Origin: Peterkaempfera bronchialis
Lineage (GTDB): Bacteria; Actinomycetota; Actinomycetes; Streptomycetales; Streptomycetaceae
DNA length: 64,000 bases
Assembly (NCBI RefSeq): GCF_003258605.2
Contig: NZ_CP031264.1
Location: 2,480,001 to 2,544,000 of the forward strand
Direction of reading: 5' to 3'
Shown here: piece after piece, positions 16,253-24,810 of the stretch
Numbering within the stretch: position 1 is the stretch's first letter
How the letters are laid out: each line of letters opens with the position of its first letter
Made by a program: the position numbers and the translations under genes
Notes under the pieces: model-generated
Told to the model about the DNA's origin: nothing
The model's database searches: none
The model's input: the letters and a program-made list of their open reading frames with translations, nothing else

Positions 16253-17602
16253 ATGCCCGACTACTCCCGCCTGGTCAAGGCATACGACATCCGCGGAGAA
16301 GTGCCTGCGCAGTTGAACACCGACCTCGCGGCCAAGGCCGGTGCGCTGTTCATCCGGCTCACCGGCGCGACACGGATCCTCATCGCCCGTGACATGCGCT
16401 CCACCTCGCCCGCACTCGCCGAGGCGTTCGCAGCGGGAGCCAACCGTGCCGGAGCAGACGTCATCGACGCGGGGCTCGGCTCCACCGACTACCTGTATTT
16501 CGCCAGCGGCAAGCTGGACCTCCCCGGGGCGATGATCACGGCCAGCCACAACCCGGCGAAGGACAACGGCATCAAGCTCTGCCAGGCCGGGGCTGCTCCC
16601 ATCGGCGAGGACACCGGCCTGGGCCGGATCCGGGCCTGGCTGGAGGCCGACGACATCCCCGCGCCGGCGGTCGAGCCCGGCACCACCGCCCCGCAGGATC
16701 TGCTGTCGGACTATGCAGCCCATCTGAACTCGCTGGTCGACCTCACCGGCAACCGGCTCCTCAATGTCGTCGCGGACGCCGGCAACGGCATGGCGGGACA
16801 CACCGTCCCCGCCGTCTTCGCCGACCTGCCCATCGACCTGGTGCCGATGTACTTCGAGCTGGACGGCACCTTCCCCAACCACGAGGCCAACCCCCTGGAG
16901 CCCAAGAACCTCCTGGCTCTTCAGGCCAAGGTCCGTGAGACCGGCGCCGACATCGGACTCGCCTTCGACGGGGATGCCGACCGGTGCTTCTTCATCGACG
17001 AGCGCGGTGAGGCCGTCTCCCCCTCGGCGATCGTCGGTCTGGTGGCCGCCCGTGAGCTGGCCAAGGCGCCCGGTTCGGCGATCGTCCACAACGTCATCAC
17101 CTCTGCCGCCGCAGCCGAGATCGTCCGCGAGCACGGCGGTACCCCCATCCGGTCCCGCGTCGGCCATTCGTTCATGAAGGCGCTCATGGCCGAGCACAAC
17201 GCGGTCTTCGGCGGCGAGCACTCGGGCCACTACTACTTCCGCGACTTCTGGCGGGCGGACACCGGCATGCTCACTGCTCTGCATGTCCTCGCCGCCCTCG
17301 GTGAACAGGACCGACCGCTGTCCCAACTCGTCGCCGACTATTCCCGCTACGCCGCCTCCGGGGAGATCAACTCCGAGGTTGCCGACGTACCCGGCAAGCT
17401 GGACGAGGTGGCCGACGCCTACGGGAGTCTCGACGGAGTGACCTGCGACCGGCTCGACGGCCTCACCGTCGACCTCGGCAACGGCTGCTGGTTCAACCTC
17501 CGTCCTTCCAACACCGAGCCTCTTCTCCGGCTCAACGTCGAAGCCCCTGACCAGGCCGCCGTGGACGCGCTGCGCGACGAAGTCCTCGCCCTGGTCCGCT
17601 GA
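16253..17602 (+). CDS. phosphomannomutase/phosphoglucomutase (alpha-D-phosphohexomutase, ManB type)
   Basis: This 449-residue enzyme has all four phosphohexomutase motifs: the phosphoserine loop TASHNPAKDNGIK with Ser98, the magnesium loop FDGDADRC, the sugar-binding GGEHSGHYYFRD and the phosphate-binding RPSNTEPLLR. It interconverts hexose 6- and 1-phosphates. It is the second phosphohexomutase in the window and belongs to a different subgroup from the one near punA. Its place after the radical SAM and GHMP kinase genes suggests that it supplies or accepts sugar phosphates in the same pathway. The RpiR gene beyond it is convergent. Confidence 0.92.
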   Translation: MPDYSRLVKAYDIRGEVPAQLNTDLAAKAGALFIRLTGATRILIARDMRSTSPALAEAFAAGANRAGADVIDAGLGSTDYLYFASGKLDLPGAMITASHNPAKDNGIKLCQAGAAPIGEDTGLGRIRAWLEADDIPAPAVEPGTTAPQDLLSDYAAHLNSLVDLTGNRLLNVVADAGNGMAGHTVPAVFADLPIDLVPMYFELDGTFPNHEANPLEPKNLLALQAKVRETGADIGLAFDGDADRCFFIDERGEAVSPSAIVGLVAARELAKAPGSAIVHNVITSAAAAEIVREHGGTPIRSRVGHSFMKALMAEHNAVFGGEHSGHYYFRDFWRADTGMLTALHVLAALGEQDRPLSQLVADYSRYAASGEINSEVADVPGKLDEVADAYGSLDGVTCDRLDGLTVDLGNGCWFNLRPSNTEPLLRLNVEAPDQAAVDALRDEVLALVR

Positions 17603-17630
17603 CGGCAGGAGCGCTTCGGCGCGGAGGTGA

Positions 17631-18509
17631 TCAGTCGAGGAAGAGGCCGCGGGCGGTGGCGGTCTGTTCGAAGGCCTCCAGGCGGGATTCGGCGTCGGGG
17701 AGTTCGTCGCACATGGCCTGGAGCAGCACCCGGCCGAGCATCATCGGGGCGCAGGCGGTGTCGAAGACCAGGCTGCTGCCGACGGCGGCGGGGAGGAGCA
17801 GGTCGGACATGCGGGCGACCGGGGCGAAGGCGCTGTCGGCGACGGTGACCACGGTGAGGGCGCAGTCGCGGGCGACCGCGAGGGCGTCCATCAGCTCGCG
17901 GGGGTAGCGGGGCAGCGCAAAGCACATCAGCACCGAGGCGCCCGCCGCCGCGACCTGCTCGATCCGGTCGGCGAGCATGGAGCCGCCCTCGTCGAAGAGG
18001 CGTACGTCGGGGTGGACCTTGGCGGCGAAGTAGGCGAAGCCCCGGGCCTGGGCGGAGGCGGCGCGCAGGCCGAGCACCGGGAGCGGGCGGGAGGCGGCGA
18101 GCAGCCGGGCGGCGCGGGCGACCGGTTCGGGGTCGGCGAGCAGGTCGGCAAGGTGGTGGAGGTTCTCGATCTCGGCGAGTACGGCGCGCTGCTGCTCATT
18201 GCGGACCGCGTCGCCGGGCGACTCGGCGGCCGTGGAGCCGCCGGGGGCGGGCTCGGCCAGGCCGAGGTCGCGCAGTTGCTTGCGCAGCCCGGGGTAGCCG
18301 TCGTAGCCCAGGGCGACCGCGAAGCGGGTGACGGAGGGCTGGCTGACCCCGGCGAGTTCGGCGACCTCCACGCTGGAGAGGAACGGTGCCTCGGCGGCGT
18401 GCTGGACCAGGGCGTGGGCGATGCGGCGCTGGGTGGGGGTGAGCCGGTTGCCCTCGAAGAGGCGCAGCAGACGGGCGGAGGGGCCGAGCGCCTCGTCAGC
18501 GGTGGTCAT
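17631..18509 (-). CDS. MurR/RpiR-family transcriptional regulator with SIS domain
   Basis: The 292-residue protein has an N-terminal RpiR helix-turn-helix (SSVEVAELAGVSQPSVTRFA) and a C-terminal SIS sugar-phosphate isomerase fold. SIS domains usually bind phosphosugars, but some actinomycete members near hut genes are thought to sense histidine-pathway intermediates. The ATG at the chosen start is preceded by GAGGAG about 5 nt upstream; an upstream GTG lies inside an inverted repeat and lacks a site. It sits between the sugar-phosphate island and hutH, so either could be the target. The shared ATTCA(G/C)C motif favours hut control. Confidence 0.85.
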   Translation of the reverse strand: MTTADEALGPSARLLRLFEGNRLTPTQRRIAHALVQHAAEAPFLSSVEVAELAGVSQPSVTRFAVALGYDGYPGLRKQLRDLGLAEPAPGGSTAAESPGDAVRNEQQRAVLAEIENLHHLADLLADPEPVARAARLLAASRPLPVLGLRAASAQARGFAYFAAKVHPDVRLFDEGGSMLADRIEQVAAAGASVLMCFALPRYPRELMDALAVARDCALTVVTVADSAFAPVARMSDLLLPAAVGSSLVFDTACAPMMLGRVLLQAMCDELPDAESRLEAFEQTATARGLFLD

Positions 18510-18532
18510 GGGTCTCCTCGGTGCGGGCTCTG

Positions 18533-18570
18533 ATTCAGCCACAGTTGACTGTGCATGACGCCATTCAGCG
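18533..18570. promoter_or_regulatory. inverted repeat flanked by ATTCAGC direct repeats upstream of the RpiR gene
   Basis: CACAGT and ACTGTG form a 6-bp inverted repeat with a 2-nt centre (18540-18553). ATTCAGC occurs at 18533 and again 30 bp away at 18563, in the same orientation. The arrangement fits an autoregulatory operator and shares its half-site with the hutU and hutH leaders. Confidence 0.4.
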
Positions 18571-18725
18571 GGGCAAGCCGTTTCTCATCTTCCGGACCGC
18601 CGCCCGCGCCGCGCCGCCGGACGGCGGGATGCGGCTCCGCCGGACCCGGAGTTCTCCCTGAGACACCCCCCAATCGCCCCCGAAGGGGGTCGACGGGCCG
18701 TCGGAGATGGTCCACCCTGGCGGCT

Positions 18726-19127
18726 ATGGAGCCATCCCGCACCGATCTACACAAGGATCTCGAAGCCGCCGTGCAGACCCGCAAGGAACTGGGGCCGGAG
18801 TACGAGGCGGAGATCGTCGACTCGTTCCTGGCCCGGATCGACGCCCAGCTGGACGCCCGGGTGGAGCGCCGGGTCGCGGAGCGGCTGACCGAGTCGGGGC
18901 GGGCGCCGCGCCGCCCGGAGCGGTCGTTCGCGCCACGGCTGCCGATCATCTCGCTGGCCCTCGCCATCCCGCTCTCCGGGGTCGGCGCGGGCGTGTCGGG
19001 GCTGCCGGGCCTGCTGGTGGTGTGGACCGGGATCGTGGGCGTCAACATCGCGGCCTCCCTGGGGGAGTGGCGGGAACGGCGCGAGGAGCGGGAGGCGCGG
19101 CGGCGGCGCCGGGACGGCTGGGACTGA
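18726..19127 (+). CDS. conserved small integral membrane protein
   Basis: This 133-residue protein has a charged N-terminal half rich in Glu/Arg (probably helical), then a hydrophobic stretch IISLALAIPLSGVGAGVSGL and a second, LLVVWTGIVGVNIAA, followed by a basic Arg-rich tail. It thus looks like a two-helix hairpin anchor with cytosolic ends. No enzymatic motif is visible. A CACCCT hexamer ends 7 nt before the ATG, which resembles the leaderless promoter layout found at other genes here. It is convergent with hutH. Function unknown. Confidence 0.7.
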   Translation: MEPSRTDLHKDLEAAVQTRKELGPEYEAEIVDSFLARIDAQLDARVERRVAERLTESGRAPRRPERSFAPRLPIISLALAIPLSGVGAGVSGLPGLLVVWTGIVGVNIAASLGEWRERREEREARRRRRDGWD

Positions 19128-19180
19128 GCTTCCCGAGCCGGGGCCCGGCGCCGGCCGCCGCCGCCGAGTCAGGAGAGCAG

Positions 19181-20767
19181 TCAGGAGAGCGGTCCGGTGA
19201 CGGCTTCGACGGCCTCGATCAGCCCGCCGCTCGCCACCAGGGCGGCTGCGGCGTCCAGGTCGGGGGCGAGGAAGCGGTCCGGGCCGACACCGCCGACGCC
19301 TGCGGCGCGGACGGCGGCCAGCGCCGCAGCGGTGGCGGGGGCCAGCGGGTCGGTGTCGCGGGAGGTGTAGGAGTCGCGGCGGATCTCCAGGGCGCGGGCG
19401 GCGGCGGTGAGCTCCACGGCGAGGACGCGGCTCAGGTTCTGTACGGCGGAGCGCAGCTTGCGGGCGGCGGACCAGCCCATGGAGACATGGTCCTCCTGCA
19501 TGGCCGAGGAGGGGATGGAGTCCACCGAGGCGGGCACCGCGAGCCGCTTGTTCTCGCTGACCAGGGCGGCCTGGGTGTACTGGGCGATCATCAGCCCGGA
19601 GTCCACGCCGGGGTCGTCGGCGAGGAACGGCGGCAGCCCGTGGGAGCGGTTCTTGTCCAGCAGCCGGTCGGTGCGGCGCTCGGCGATGGAGCCGAGGTCG
19701 GCGGCGGCGATGGCCAGGAAGTCCAGCACGTAGCCGACCGGGGCGCCGTGGAAGTTGCCGTTGGACTCCACCCGGCCGTCGGGCAGCACCACGGGGTTGT
19801 CGACGGCGGCGGCCAGTTCGCGGTCGGCGACCAGCCGGGCGTGGGCGAGGGTGTCGCGGCCGGCGCCGGCGACCTGCGGGGCGCAGCGGAGCGAGTAGGC
19901 GTCCTGGACGCGGGGGGCGTCGTCCTGGTGGTGGCCGGTGAGGCCGGACCCGGCGAGTACGGCGAGCATATTGGCGGCGCTGGCGGTCTGGCCGGGGTGC
20001 GGGCGGATGGCGTGCAGCTCGGGGGCGAGGACCTTCTCGGTGCCGAGCAGCGCCTCCAGGGACATGGCGGCGGTGATGTCGGCGGTGGTGTAGAGGCGGG
20101 CCAGGTCGGCGCAGGCCATCACCAGCATGCCGAGCATGCCGTCGGTGCCGTTGATGAGGGCCAGGCCCTCCTTCTCGTGCAGCTCGACGGGGGTGATGCC
20201 GGCCTCGGCGAGGAGTTCGGTGGCGGGGCGTACGGTGCCGTCCGGGCCGTAGGCCTCGCCCTCGCCCATCAGGACCAGGGCGCAGTGGGAGAGCGGTGCC
20301 AGGTCGCCGGAGCAGCCGAGCGAGCCGTACTCGCGGACGACGGGGGTGATGTCGGCGTTGAGCAGGGCGGCCATGGTCCGGGCGATCAGCGGGCGGACGC
20401 CGGTGCGGCCGGAGGCCAGCGTCTTCAGCCGCAGGAACATCAGCGCGCGGACCACCTCGCGCTCCACCTGGGGGCCCATGCCGGCGGCGTGCGAGCGGAC
20501 CAGCGAGCGCTGGAGCTGGGCGCGGAGCTCGGGGCTGATGTGGCGGACGGCGAGGGCGCCGAAGCCGGTGGAGACGCCGTAGACGGGGCGGGGTTCGGCG
20601 GCGAGGGCGTCGATGCGGGCGCGGGAGGCGGCCATCTCCGCCAGGGCGTCGGCGGAGAGTTCGACGCGGGCGCCGCCTCGGGCTACCGCGAGGACGTCTG
20701 CCGCGCTGACATTAGCCTTGCCGAGCGAGACCACACTGTGCTCATCCATAACGGCGTGCATATCCAT
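19181..20767 (-). CDS. hutH: histidine ammonia-lyase
   Basis: This 528-residue enzyme deaminates histidine to urocanate. The tripeptide that cyclises to the MIO electrophile is Cys152-Ser-Gly in GSLGCSGDLAPLSH; Cys replaces the usual Ala, as in Streptomyces HutH. Tyr63 in VYGVSTGFGA and the motif DRNR-like LLDKNRSHGLPP are present. The start ATGGATATGCAC (MDMH) matches the family; the upstream open frame does not. The start codon lies inside an 18-bp inverted repeat. The gene is separate from the other hut genes and divergent from fdhD. Confidence 0.96.
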   Translation of the reverse strand: MDMHAVMDEHSVVSLGKANVSAADVLAVARGGARVELSADALAEMAASRARIDALAAEPRPVYGVSTGFGALAVRHISPELRAQLQRSLVRSHAAGMGPQVEREVVRALMFLRLKTLASGRTGVRPLIARTMAALLNADITPVVREYGSLGCSGDLAPLSHCALVLMGEGEAYGPDGTVRPATELLAEAGITPVELHEKEGLALINGTDGMLGMLVMACADLARLYTTADITAAMSLEALLGTEKVLAPELHAIRPHPGQTASAANMLAVLAGSGLTGHHQDDAPRVQDAYSLRCAPQVAGAGRDTLAHARLVADRELAAAVDNPVVLPDGRVESNGNFHGAPVGYVLDFLAIAAADLGSIAERRTDRLLDKNRSHGLPPFLADDPGVDSGLMIAQYTQAALVSENKRLAVPASVDSIPSSAMQEDHVSMGWSAARKLRSAVQNLSRVLAVELTAAARALEIRRDSYTSRDTDPLAPATAAALAAVRAAGVGGVGPDRFLAPDLDAAAALVASGGLIEAVEAVTGPLS

Positions 20768-20790
20768 ATGCACATTCTCAACAGGTGAAT
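20756..20790. promoter_or_regulatory. palindrome over the hutH start plus ATTCACCT half-site
   Basis: GTGCATAT and ATATGCAC flank a 2-nt centre at 20756-20773 and include the hutH ATG. Just upstream, at 20783-20790, the minus strand reads ATTCACCT, identical to an arm of the hutU repeat. Part of the palindrome is coding, so it may be coincidence. Confidence 0.4.
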
Positions 20791-20841
20791 GGCAGTATGA
20801 CAACCCGGATGGAACGCCGGGATCAGGGAAGGGTCTGCGGC

Positions 20842-21678
20842 ATGGGACGGGCGACCGAGCGGCGGCGGGTGGTACGGCTGCGGGACGGGCTGAGCACGGT
20901 ACGGCCGGACTCACTGGCGGCCGAGGAGCCGCTGGAGATCCGGGTGGGCGGGCAGCCGCTCACCGTGACCATGCGCACCCCCGGGCATGACTTCGACCTG
21001 GTCGCGGGCTTCCTGGTGGCGGAGGGGCTGGTGCACTCCGGCGAGCAGCTGGCCGCCCTGCGGTACTGCGCGGGGACGGACGCGGACGGCGTCAACACCT
21101 ACAACGTGGTGGACGCGACGGTGCGCGGCGCGGTCGAGCTGCCGGTCTCGATGCACCGCACTCTGCTCACCTCCAGCGCCTGCGGCATCTGCGGCCGGGA
21201 CACCGTGGACGCCGTACGCACCCGCTCCCGCTGGGACGTGGCCGGTGACCCGGTACGGCTGGACCCGGAGGTGCTCTACGCCCTGCCGGACCGGCTGCGG
21301 GCGGCCCAGAAGGCGTTCGACACCACGGGCGGCCTGCACGCCGCCGGGCTCTTCACCGCCGACGGCGAGCTGCTCTGCGCCCGGGAGGACGTCGGGCGGC
21401 ACAACGCCGTGGACAAGGTGGTGGGCTGGGCGCTGCGGGAGGGGCGGGTGCCGCTGGCCGGGCAGGTGCTGATGGTCAGCGGACGGGCCTCCTTCGAGCT
21501 GACCCAGAAGGCCGCCATGGCGGGCATACCGGCGCTGGCCGCCGTCTCCGCCCCGTCCGGCCTGGCCGTGGACCTGGCCGCCGAACTCGGCCTCACCCTG
21601 GTCGGCTTCCTGCGGGGCCGCTCGGCCAATCTGTACAGCGGCGCCCACCGGATCACCGGCGTCCCCGCGCTCTCCTGA
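20842..21678 (+). CDS. fdhD: FdhD sulfurtransferase for formate dehydrogenase activation
   Basis: The 278-residue protein has the FdhD pattern: TMRTPGHDFDLVAGFLVAEG, then SSACGICG with the CxxC that carries the persulfide, and the late ALCAREDVGRHNAVDKVVG-like stretch (residues LLCAREDVGRHNAVDKV). FdhD transfers sulfur to the molybdenum cofactor of formate dehydrogenases. No formate dehydrogenase gene is present in the window, so the target is elsewhere. AGGGAAGGG lies about 7 nt before the ATG chosen; longer in-frame starts overlap the hutH leader. Confidence 0.93.
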   Translation: MGRATERRRVVRLRDGLSTVRPDSLAAEEPLEIRVGGQPLTVTMRTPGHDFDLVAGFLVAEGLVHSGEQLAALRYCAGTDADGVNTYNVVDATVRGAVELPVSMHRTLLTSSACGICGRDTVDAVRTRSRWDVAGDPVRLDPEVLYALPDRLRAAQKAFDTTGGLHAAGLFTADGELLCAREDVGRHNAVDKVVGWALREGRVPLAGQVLMVSGRASFELTQKAAMAGIPALAAVSAPSGLAVDLAAELGLTLVGFLRGRSANLYSGAHRITGVPALS

Positions 21679-21723
21679 CGCCCCGCCACCCGGCCGACCG
21701 CCACCCGGCCGTGGCGGCGCCGC

Positions 21724-23520
21724 TCACTCCGGCGGCGAGGCCGGCCCCGACGCCGCCACCGCCACCAGCGCCCGCAGCACCGGCGCCAGGCCGGTCAGCG
21801 GCAGCGTGGACTCATCGGCGAAGATCTCGACCAGCCACCCCCCGGCCGGGTTGGTGGCCCCCGCCGCGACCATCCCCCGGTAGCCGCCGACCACCAGCAT
21901 GGCCTCCTCGGCCGGCTCATTGCCCGGGTTCCCGGTACGCAGCACAAAGGCGTCGCCCCGCACCGCGCGCTCGGTCAGCGGATAGGACCGCAGGTCGAAG
22001 ACGGCGTCCGGGGCCTCGTTCATGGCGCGCTGCGCCTGCGCCCCGGCGGTGGCCGGGCCCCGGGTCATCCGGTGCACCGAGTAGCGCACGGTGCGCATCC
22101 GCCGGGAGCCCGGCGGCACATAGGAGACCCACCAGGCGACGGCGTCCAGCATCCGGGAGGTGGTCTCGGCGACCGCGACCAGCCTGCCGGTGGTGTCGGC
22201 GGGGTGGGCGACCCGCATCGGCCGCCCGTCGGCGGCGTGGCCGGCGTCCAGGGTGGAGAGGACGGCGGCGAGCAGCTGGCCCGGGTCGGCGCTGTGCAGG
22301 GCGCCCCGGAAGCGGCGGCGGTCGCCCCGGCGTCCGCCGCGCCCGCCCCGGGCGCGGCCCATGGGCTCGGCCGAGTCGGCGAGCTGCACCACGGCGTCGG
22401 GGGACCGTCCGCGTCCGGCCACCACGGGTTTGGCGGCGCGGGCGGCCTTGGCCCGGTACTGGGCGGCGTCGGCCAGCCGGAAGAGCCGGTCGGAGGTGGT
22501 GACCGGGCCGATGGGGTCGCCGGTGGAGGCGATGCCGCAGGCGACGCCCTCGCCGTCGCCCAGCTCCAGGGCCCGTACGCAGAGGTCCTCCGCGATATGC
22601 ACCACCTCGTCGGCGCTCTGACCCTCCGCCAGCAGGCAGAACTCATCGCCGCCGAGCCGGGCCGCCATGCTGCCGGGCAGCATGGCGCCGCAGAGCGACA
22701 GCAGCCCGGCGAAACGTTCCAGCAGGCGGTCTCCCACCTCATGGCCGTGTACGTCGTTGATCCGCTTCAGCCCATTGACATCGCAGACCACCAGGGAGAC
22801 CACCGCCCCGGTGCGGCGGTGCGCCTCCAGCGCCGCATCCAACCGCCCGTCCACGGCCCGCCGGTTGGCCAGCCCGGTGAGCGGGTCGGTGAAGGCCAGC
22901 CGCCGCAGGTCCTCCAGCCGCTCGGTCTGGGCGAGCCCCGCCGAGATCTGCGCCGCCACCACGGTCGCGAAGTCGGTGTCGGCCGCGCTGAAGACCGGGC
23001 TGTCGTCGGCGCGGGCCAGATACAGCTCGCCCCACGCCCGGCCGTGCAGCACAATCGGCGCCACCAGGCAGCAGGCCCGGCCCCGCCGCCGCAGCCCGGC
23101 AACCCGCTCCCGGCAGAAGGTGGCGCTCTGCGCGGGCACGCCCGCCGACGCCTCGGCGGCATCGTCCTCGGCGGTCTGCACCCACGCCCGGGGCAGTCGG
23201 CGCTGCGCGTCCAGAAAGCTGACGATCTCGGGGAAGTCGGCGATCGGATACGACTCGTCCTCGGGCAGCTGCTCCTCCCCCGGGGCCAGCACGCCATGGT
23301 TGACCAGCACCCGCAGCCGACCCGACTCGCGGTCCCAGACCGAGACGGCCGCCATCGCGGCGCCCAGCGCCCGGCAGGCCCGGCCGGCCGCAGCCTGCAC
23401 CGCCTCCAGCGGGGACTGGGCCGCAGCCATCGCCTGGGCGAGCTCGACCACGGCGCGCAGCCTCGCGTCCGGATCCGTCACCGCCGGGGCGTCCTCCGCC
23501 CGCTGCGCCTTGCCGCCCAC
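21724..23520 (-). CDS. cdgE: GAF-GGDEF diguanylate cyclase (CdgE-like)
   Basis: This 598-residue protein has a GAF domain (about residues 20-205), then a GGDEF domain starting at LAFTDPLTGLANRRAVDGRL and containing intact RLGGDEFCL. The GTP-binding and catalytic residues are therefore present and it should make c-di-GMP. No RxxD inhibitory site is visible 5 residues upstream of GGDEF. About 200 C-terminal residues form an additional domain of unknown type ending in an acidic/Ser-rich tail. No membrane segment is seen, so it is cytosolic. The symbol rests on remembered synteny with S. coelicolor next to hutH. Confidence 0.85.
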   Translation of the reverse strand: MGGKAQRAEDAPAVTDPDARLRAVVELAQAMAAAQSPLEAVQAAAGRACRALGAAMAAVSVWDRESGRLRVLVNHGVLAPGEEQLPEDESYPIADFPEIVSFLDAQRRLPRAWVQTAEDDAAEASAGVPAQSATFCRERVAGLRRRGRACCLVAPIVLHGRAWGELYLARADDSPVFSAADTDFATVVAAQISAGLAQTERLEDLRRLAFTDPLTGLANRRAVDGRLDAALEAHRRTGAVVSLVVCDVNGLKRINDVHGHEVGDRLLERFAGLLSLCGAMLPGSMAARLGGDEFCLLAEGQSADEVVHIAEDLCVRALELGDGEGVACGIASTGDPIGPVTTSDRLFRLADAAQYRAKAARAAKPVVAGRGRSPDAVVQLADSAEPMGRARGGRGGRRGDRRRFRGALHSADPGQLLAAVLSTLDAGHAADGRPMRVAHPADTTGRLVAVAETTSRMLDAVAWWVSYVPPGSRRMRTVRYSVHRMTRGPATAGAQAQRAMNEAPDAVFDLRSYPLTERAVRGDAFVLRTGNPGNEPAEEAMLVVGGYRGMVAAGATNPAGGWLVEIFADESTLPLTGLAPVLRALVAVAASGPASPPE

Positions 23521-23643
23521 GATCTCCCTCTCCTCCCGCCAGTGAGATCAACATTATGGTGGCTTTGCCACCATATGCCCGATCGGTGGCGCTGAGTACG
23601 GCCGTACGGCGCCGCGCTTCCGGGCTCCGGGGCGGCGGCCGGT

Positions 23644-24810
23644 TCAGCCGTGTTCGAGGCGGCGGGCGAGCAGCCAGGGCTCGACCAGGCCGAGGCCCCG
23701 GACCGGGCGGCGCCACATGGGCTGGAGATGGAAGCGGTACTCCGGCGCGGCCTCCGCCTGGCCGGACCCGCCGGGGGCGGTCGGGGCCGCAGCGGCCTCG
23801 GCGCCGCCCTCGCCGGGCGGCGCGGTCGGCGGCACCACCCGCTCCCGCTCCAGCGCCGCCGCGAACTCGCCGTCGATCAGCACCGCGTCCTTGGGCGCGA
23901 TGGAGGTGAGGCGGCTGGCCAGATTGACCGTGGTGCCGAAGACGTCGCCCATCCGGGAGGTGACGGTGCCGAAGGCCATGCCGACCCGCAGCGCGGGCAT
24001 GGAGTCGTCCTTGGTCAGGGTCTCCACCAGGGCCAGGCCGATCTCGGCGGCGACGGCGGGGTCGTCGGAGACATACAGGATCTCGTCGCCCAGCGTCTTG
24101 ATCAGCCGGCCGCCGTGCCCGGCGACCAGATCGGCGCAGGTGGACTCGAAGGTCTCGACCAGCTCGCCCAGCTCCTCCTCCTCCAGCCGCCGGGAGAGCC
24201 GGGTGAAGCCGACCAGGTCGGCGAAGCCGACCGCGAGCCGGCCGCTGGTGATCTCGGCGTCGTCGGCGGCCTGGACGACCCGGCCGGTGACGGCGGCGAG
24301 CTGCCGCCGCCACACATAGACCAGGAACTCCTCCAGCTCCGGGAGGAGCAGCTGCACCAGCGGATAGGCCACATCGGCCCGGGACAGGCCCGGTTCGAGC
24401 GACTGGGTCAGGTTCTCCAGGAAGGTGTCCATCTGCCACTCGGCGAGCCGGGCGGTGGTCTGCCCGGTGGAGCGGGCCACCTGGATCGCCATCGACTCGC
24501 TGAGCAGCCCGGCCTCCACCATGCCCGCCAGCCGCCGCAGCGCGATCACATCGGCGTCGGTGAGGGCGCGGGACTGCCCGATGTCCGGGAAGCCCATGGC
24601 CCGCCAGAAGCGGCTGGCCAGCTCCATGGGGACGCCTGCGGTACGCGCCGCCTGGTACGGGGTGTACTTGCGCGGGGCGTCGAGGATCAGCTGCTCCAGC
24701 TTGAGCGAGACCGTGGACTCGTCGTCCTGCTGCTGGTGCTGGAGACCCGCCGGGTCGGCGGGGTCATGGTCGGGCAGCCGCTCCTGCGAGATGCCGTCGT
24801 CGTCTGTCAC
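23644..24810 (-). CDS. cya: class III adenylate cyclase
   Basis: This 388-residue protein has an N-terminal helical region resembling a MerR-type or adenylate-cyclase regulatory segment (DAPRKYTPYQAARTAGVP). A class III cyclase domain follows: the metal aspartates lie in VGFADLVGFTRLSRRL and TLGDEILYVSDD, and the transition-state motif in VFGTTVNLASRL. It should make cAMP in the cytosol. The GTG start is at the beginning of homology, with a weak GGGGATGG upstream; an ATG nine codons earlier is possible. A low-complexity Pro/Ala/Gly loop lies near the C terminus. It is 123 nt from the diguanylate cyclase gene and on the same strand. Confidence 0.88.
   Translation of the reverse strand: MTDDDGISQERLPDHDPADPAGLQHQQQDDESTVSLKLEQLILDAPRKYTPYQAARTAGVPMELASRFWRAMGFPDIGQSRALTDADVIALRRLAGMVEAGLLSESMAIQVARSTGQTTARLAEWQMDTFLENLTQSLEPGLSRADVAYPLVQLLLPELEEFLVYVWRRQLAAVTGRVVQAADDAEITSGRLAVGFADLVGFTRLSRRLEEEELGELVETFESTCADLVAGHGGRLIKTLGDEILYVSDDPAVAAEIGLALVETLTKDDSMPALRVGMAFGTVTSRMGDVFGTTVNLASRLTSIAPKDAVLIDGEFAAALERERVVPPTAPPGEGGAEAAAAPTAPGGSGQAEAAPEYRFHLQPMWRRPVRGLGLVEPWLLARRLEHG

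Noticed and set aside
12165-17602. Prophage or insertion-sequence origin for the island
   Set aside because: No integrase, transposase, phage gene, tRNA site or flanking repeat was found. The island call rests on gene content only.
18677-18689. Small hairpin CCCCC-GAA-GGGGG in the RpiR upstream region
   Set aside because: A five-pair stem in a very GC-rich region is expected by chance, and no transcript end needs it.
20756-20773. 18-bp palindrome over the hutH start codon as a certain operator
   Set aside because: It encodes the conserved MDMH start of HutH, and two ATG-containing codons can create such symmetry by chance. I list it only as a weak regulatory candidate.
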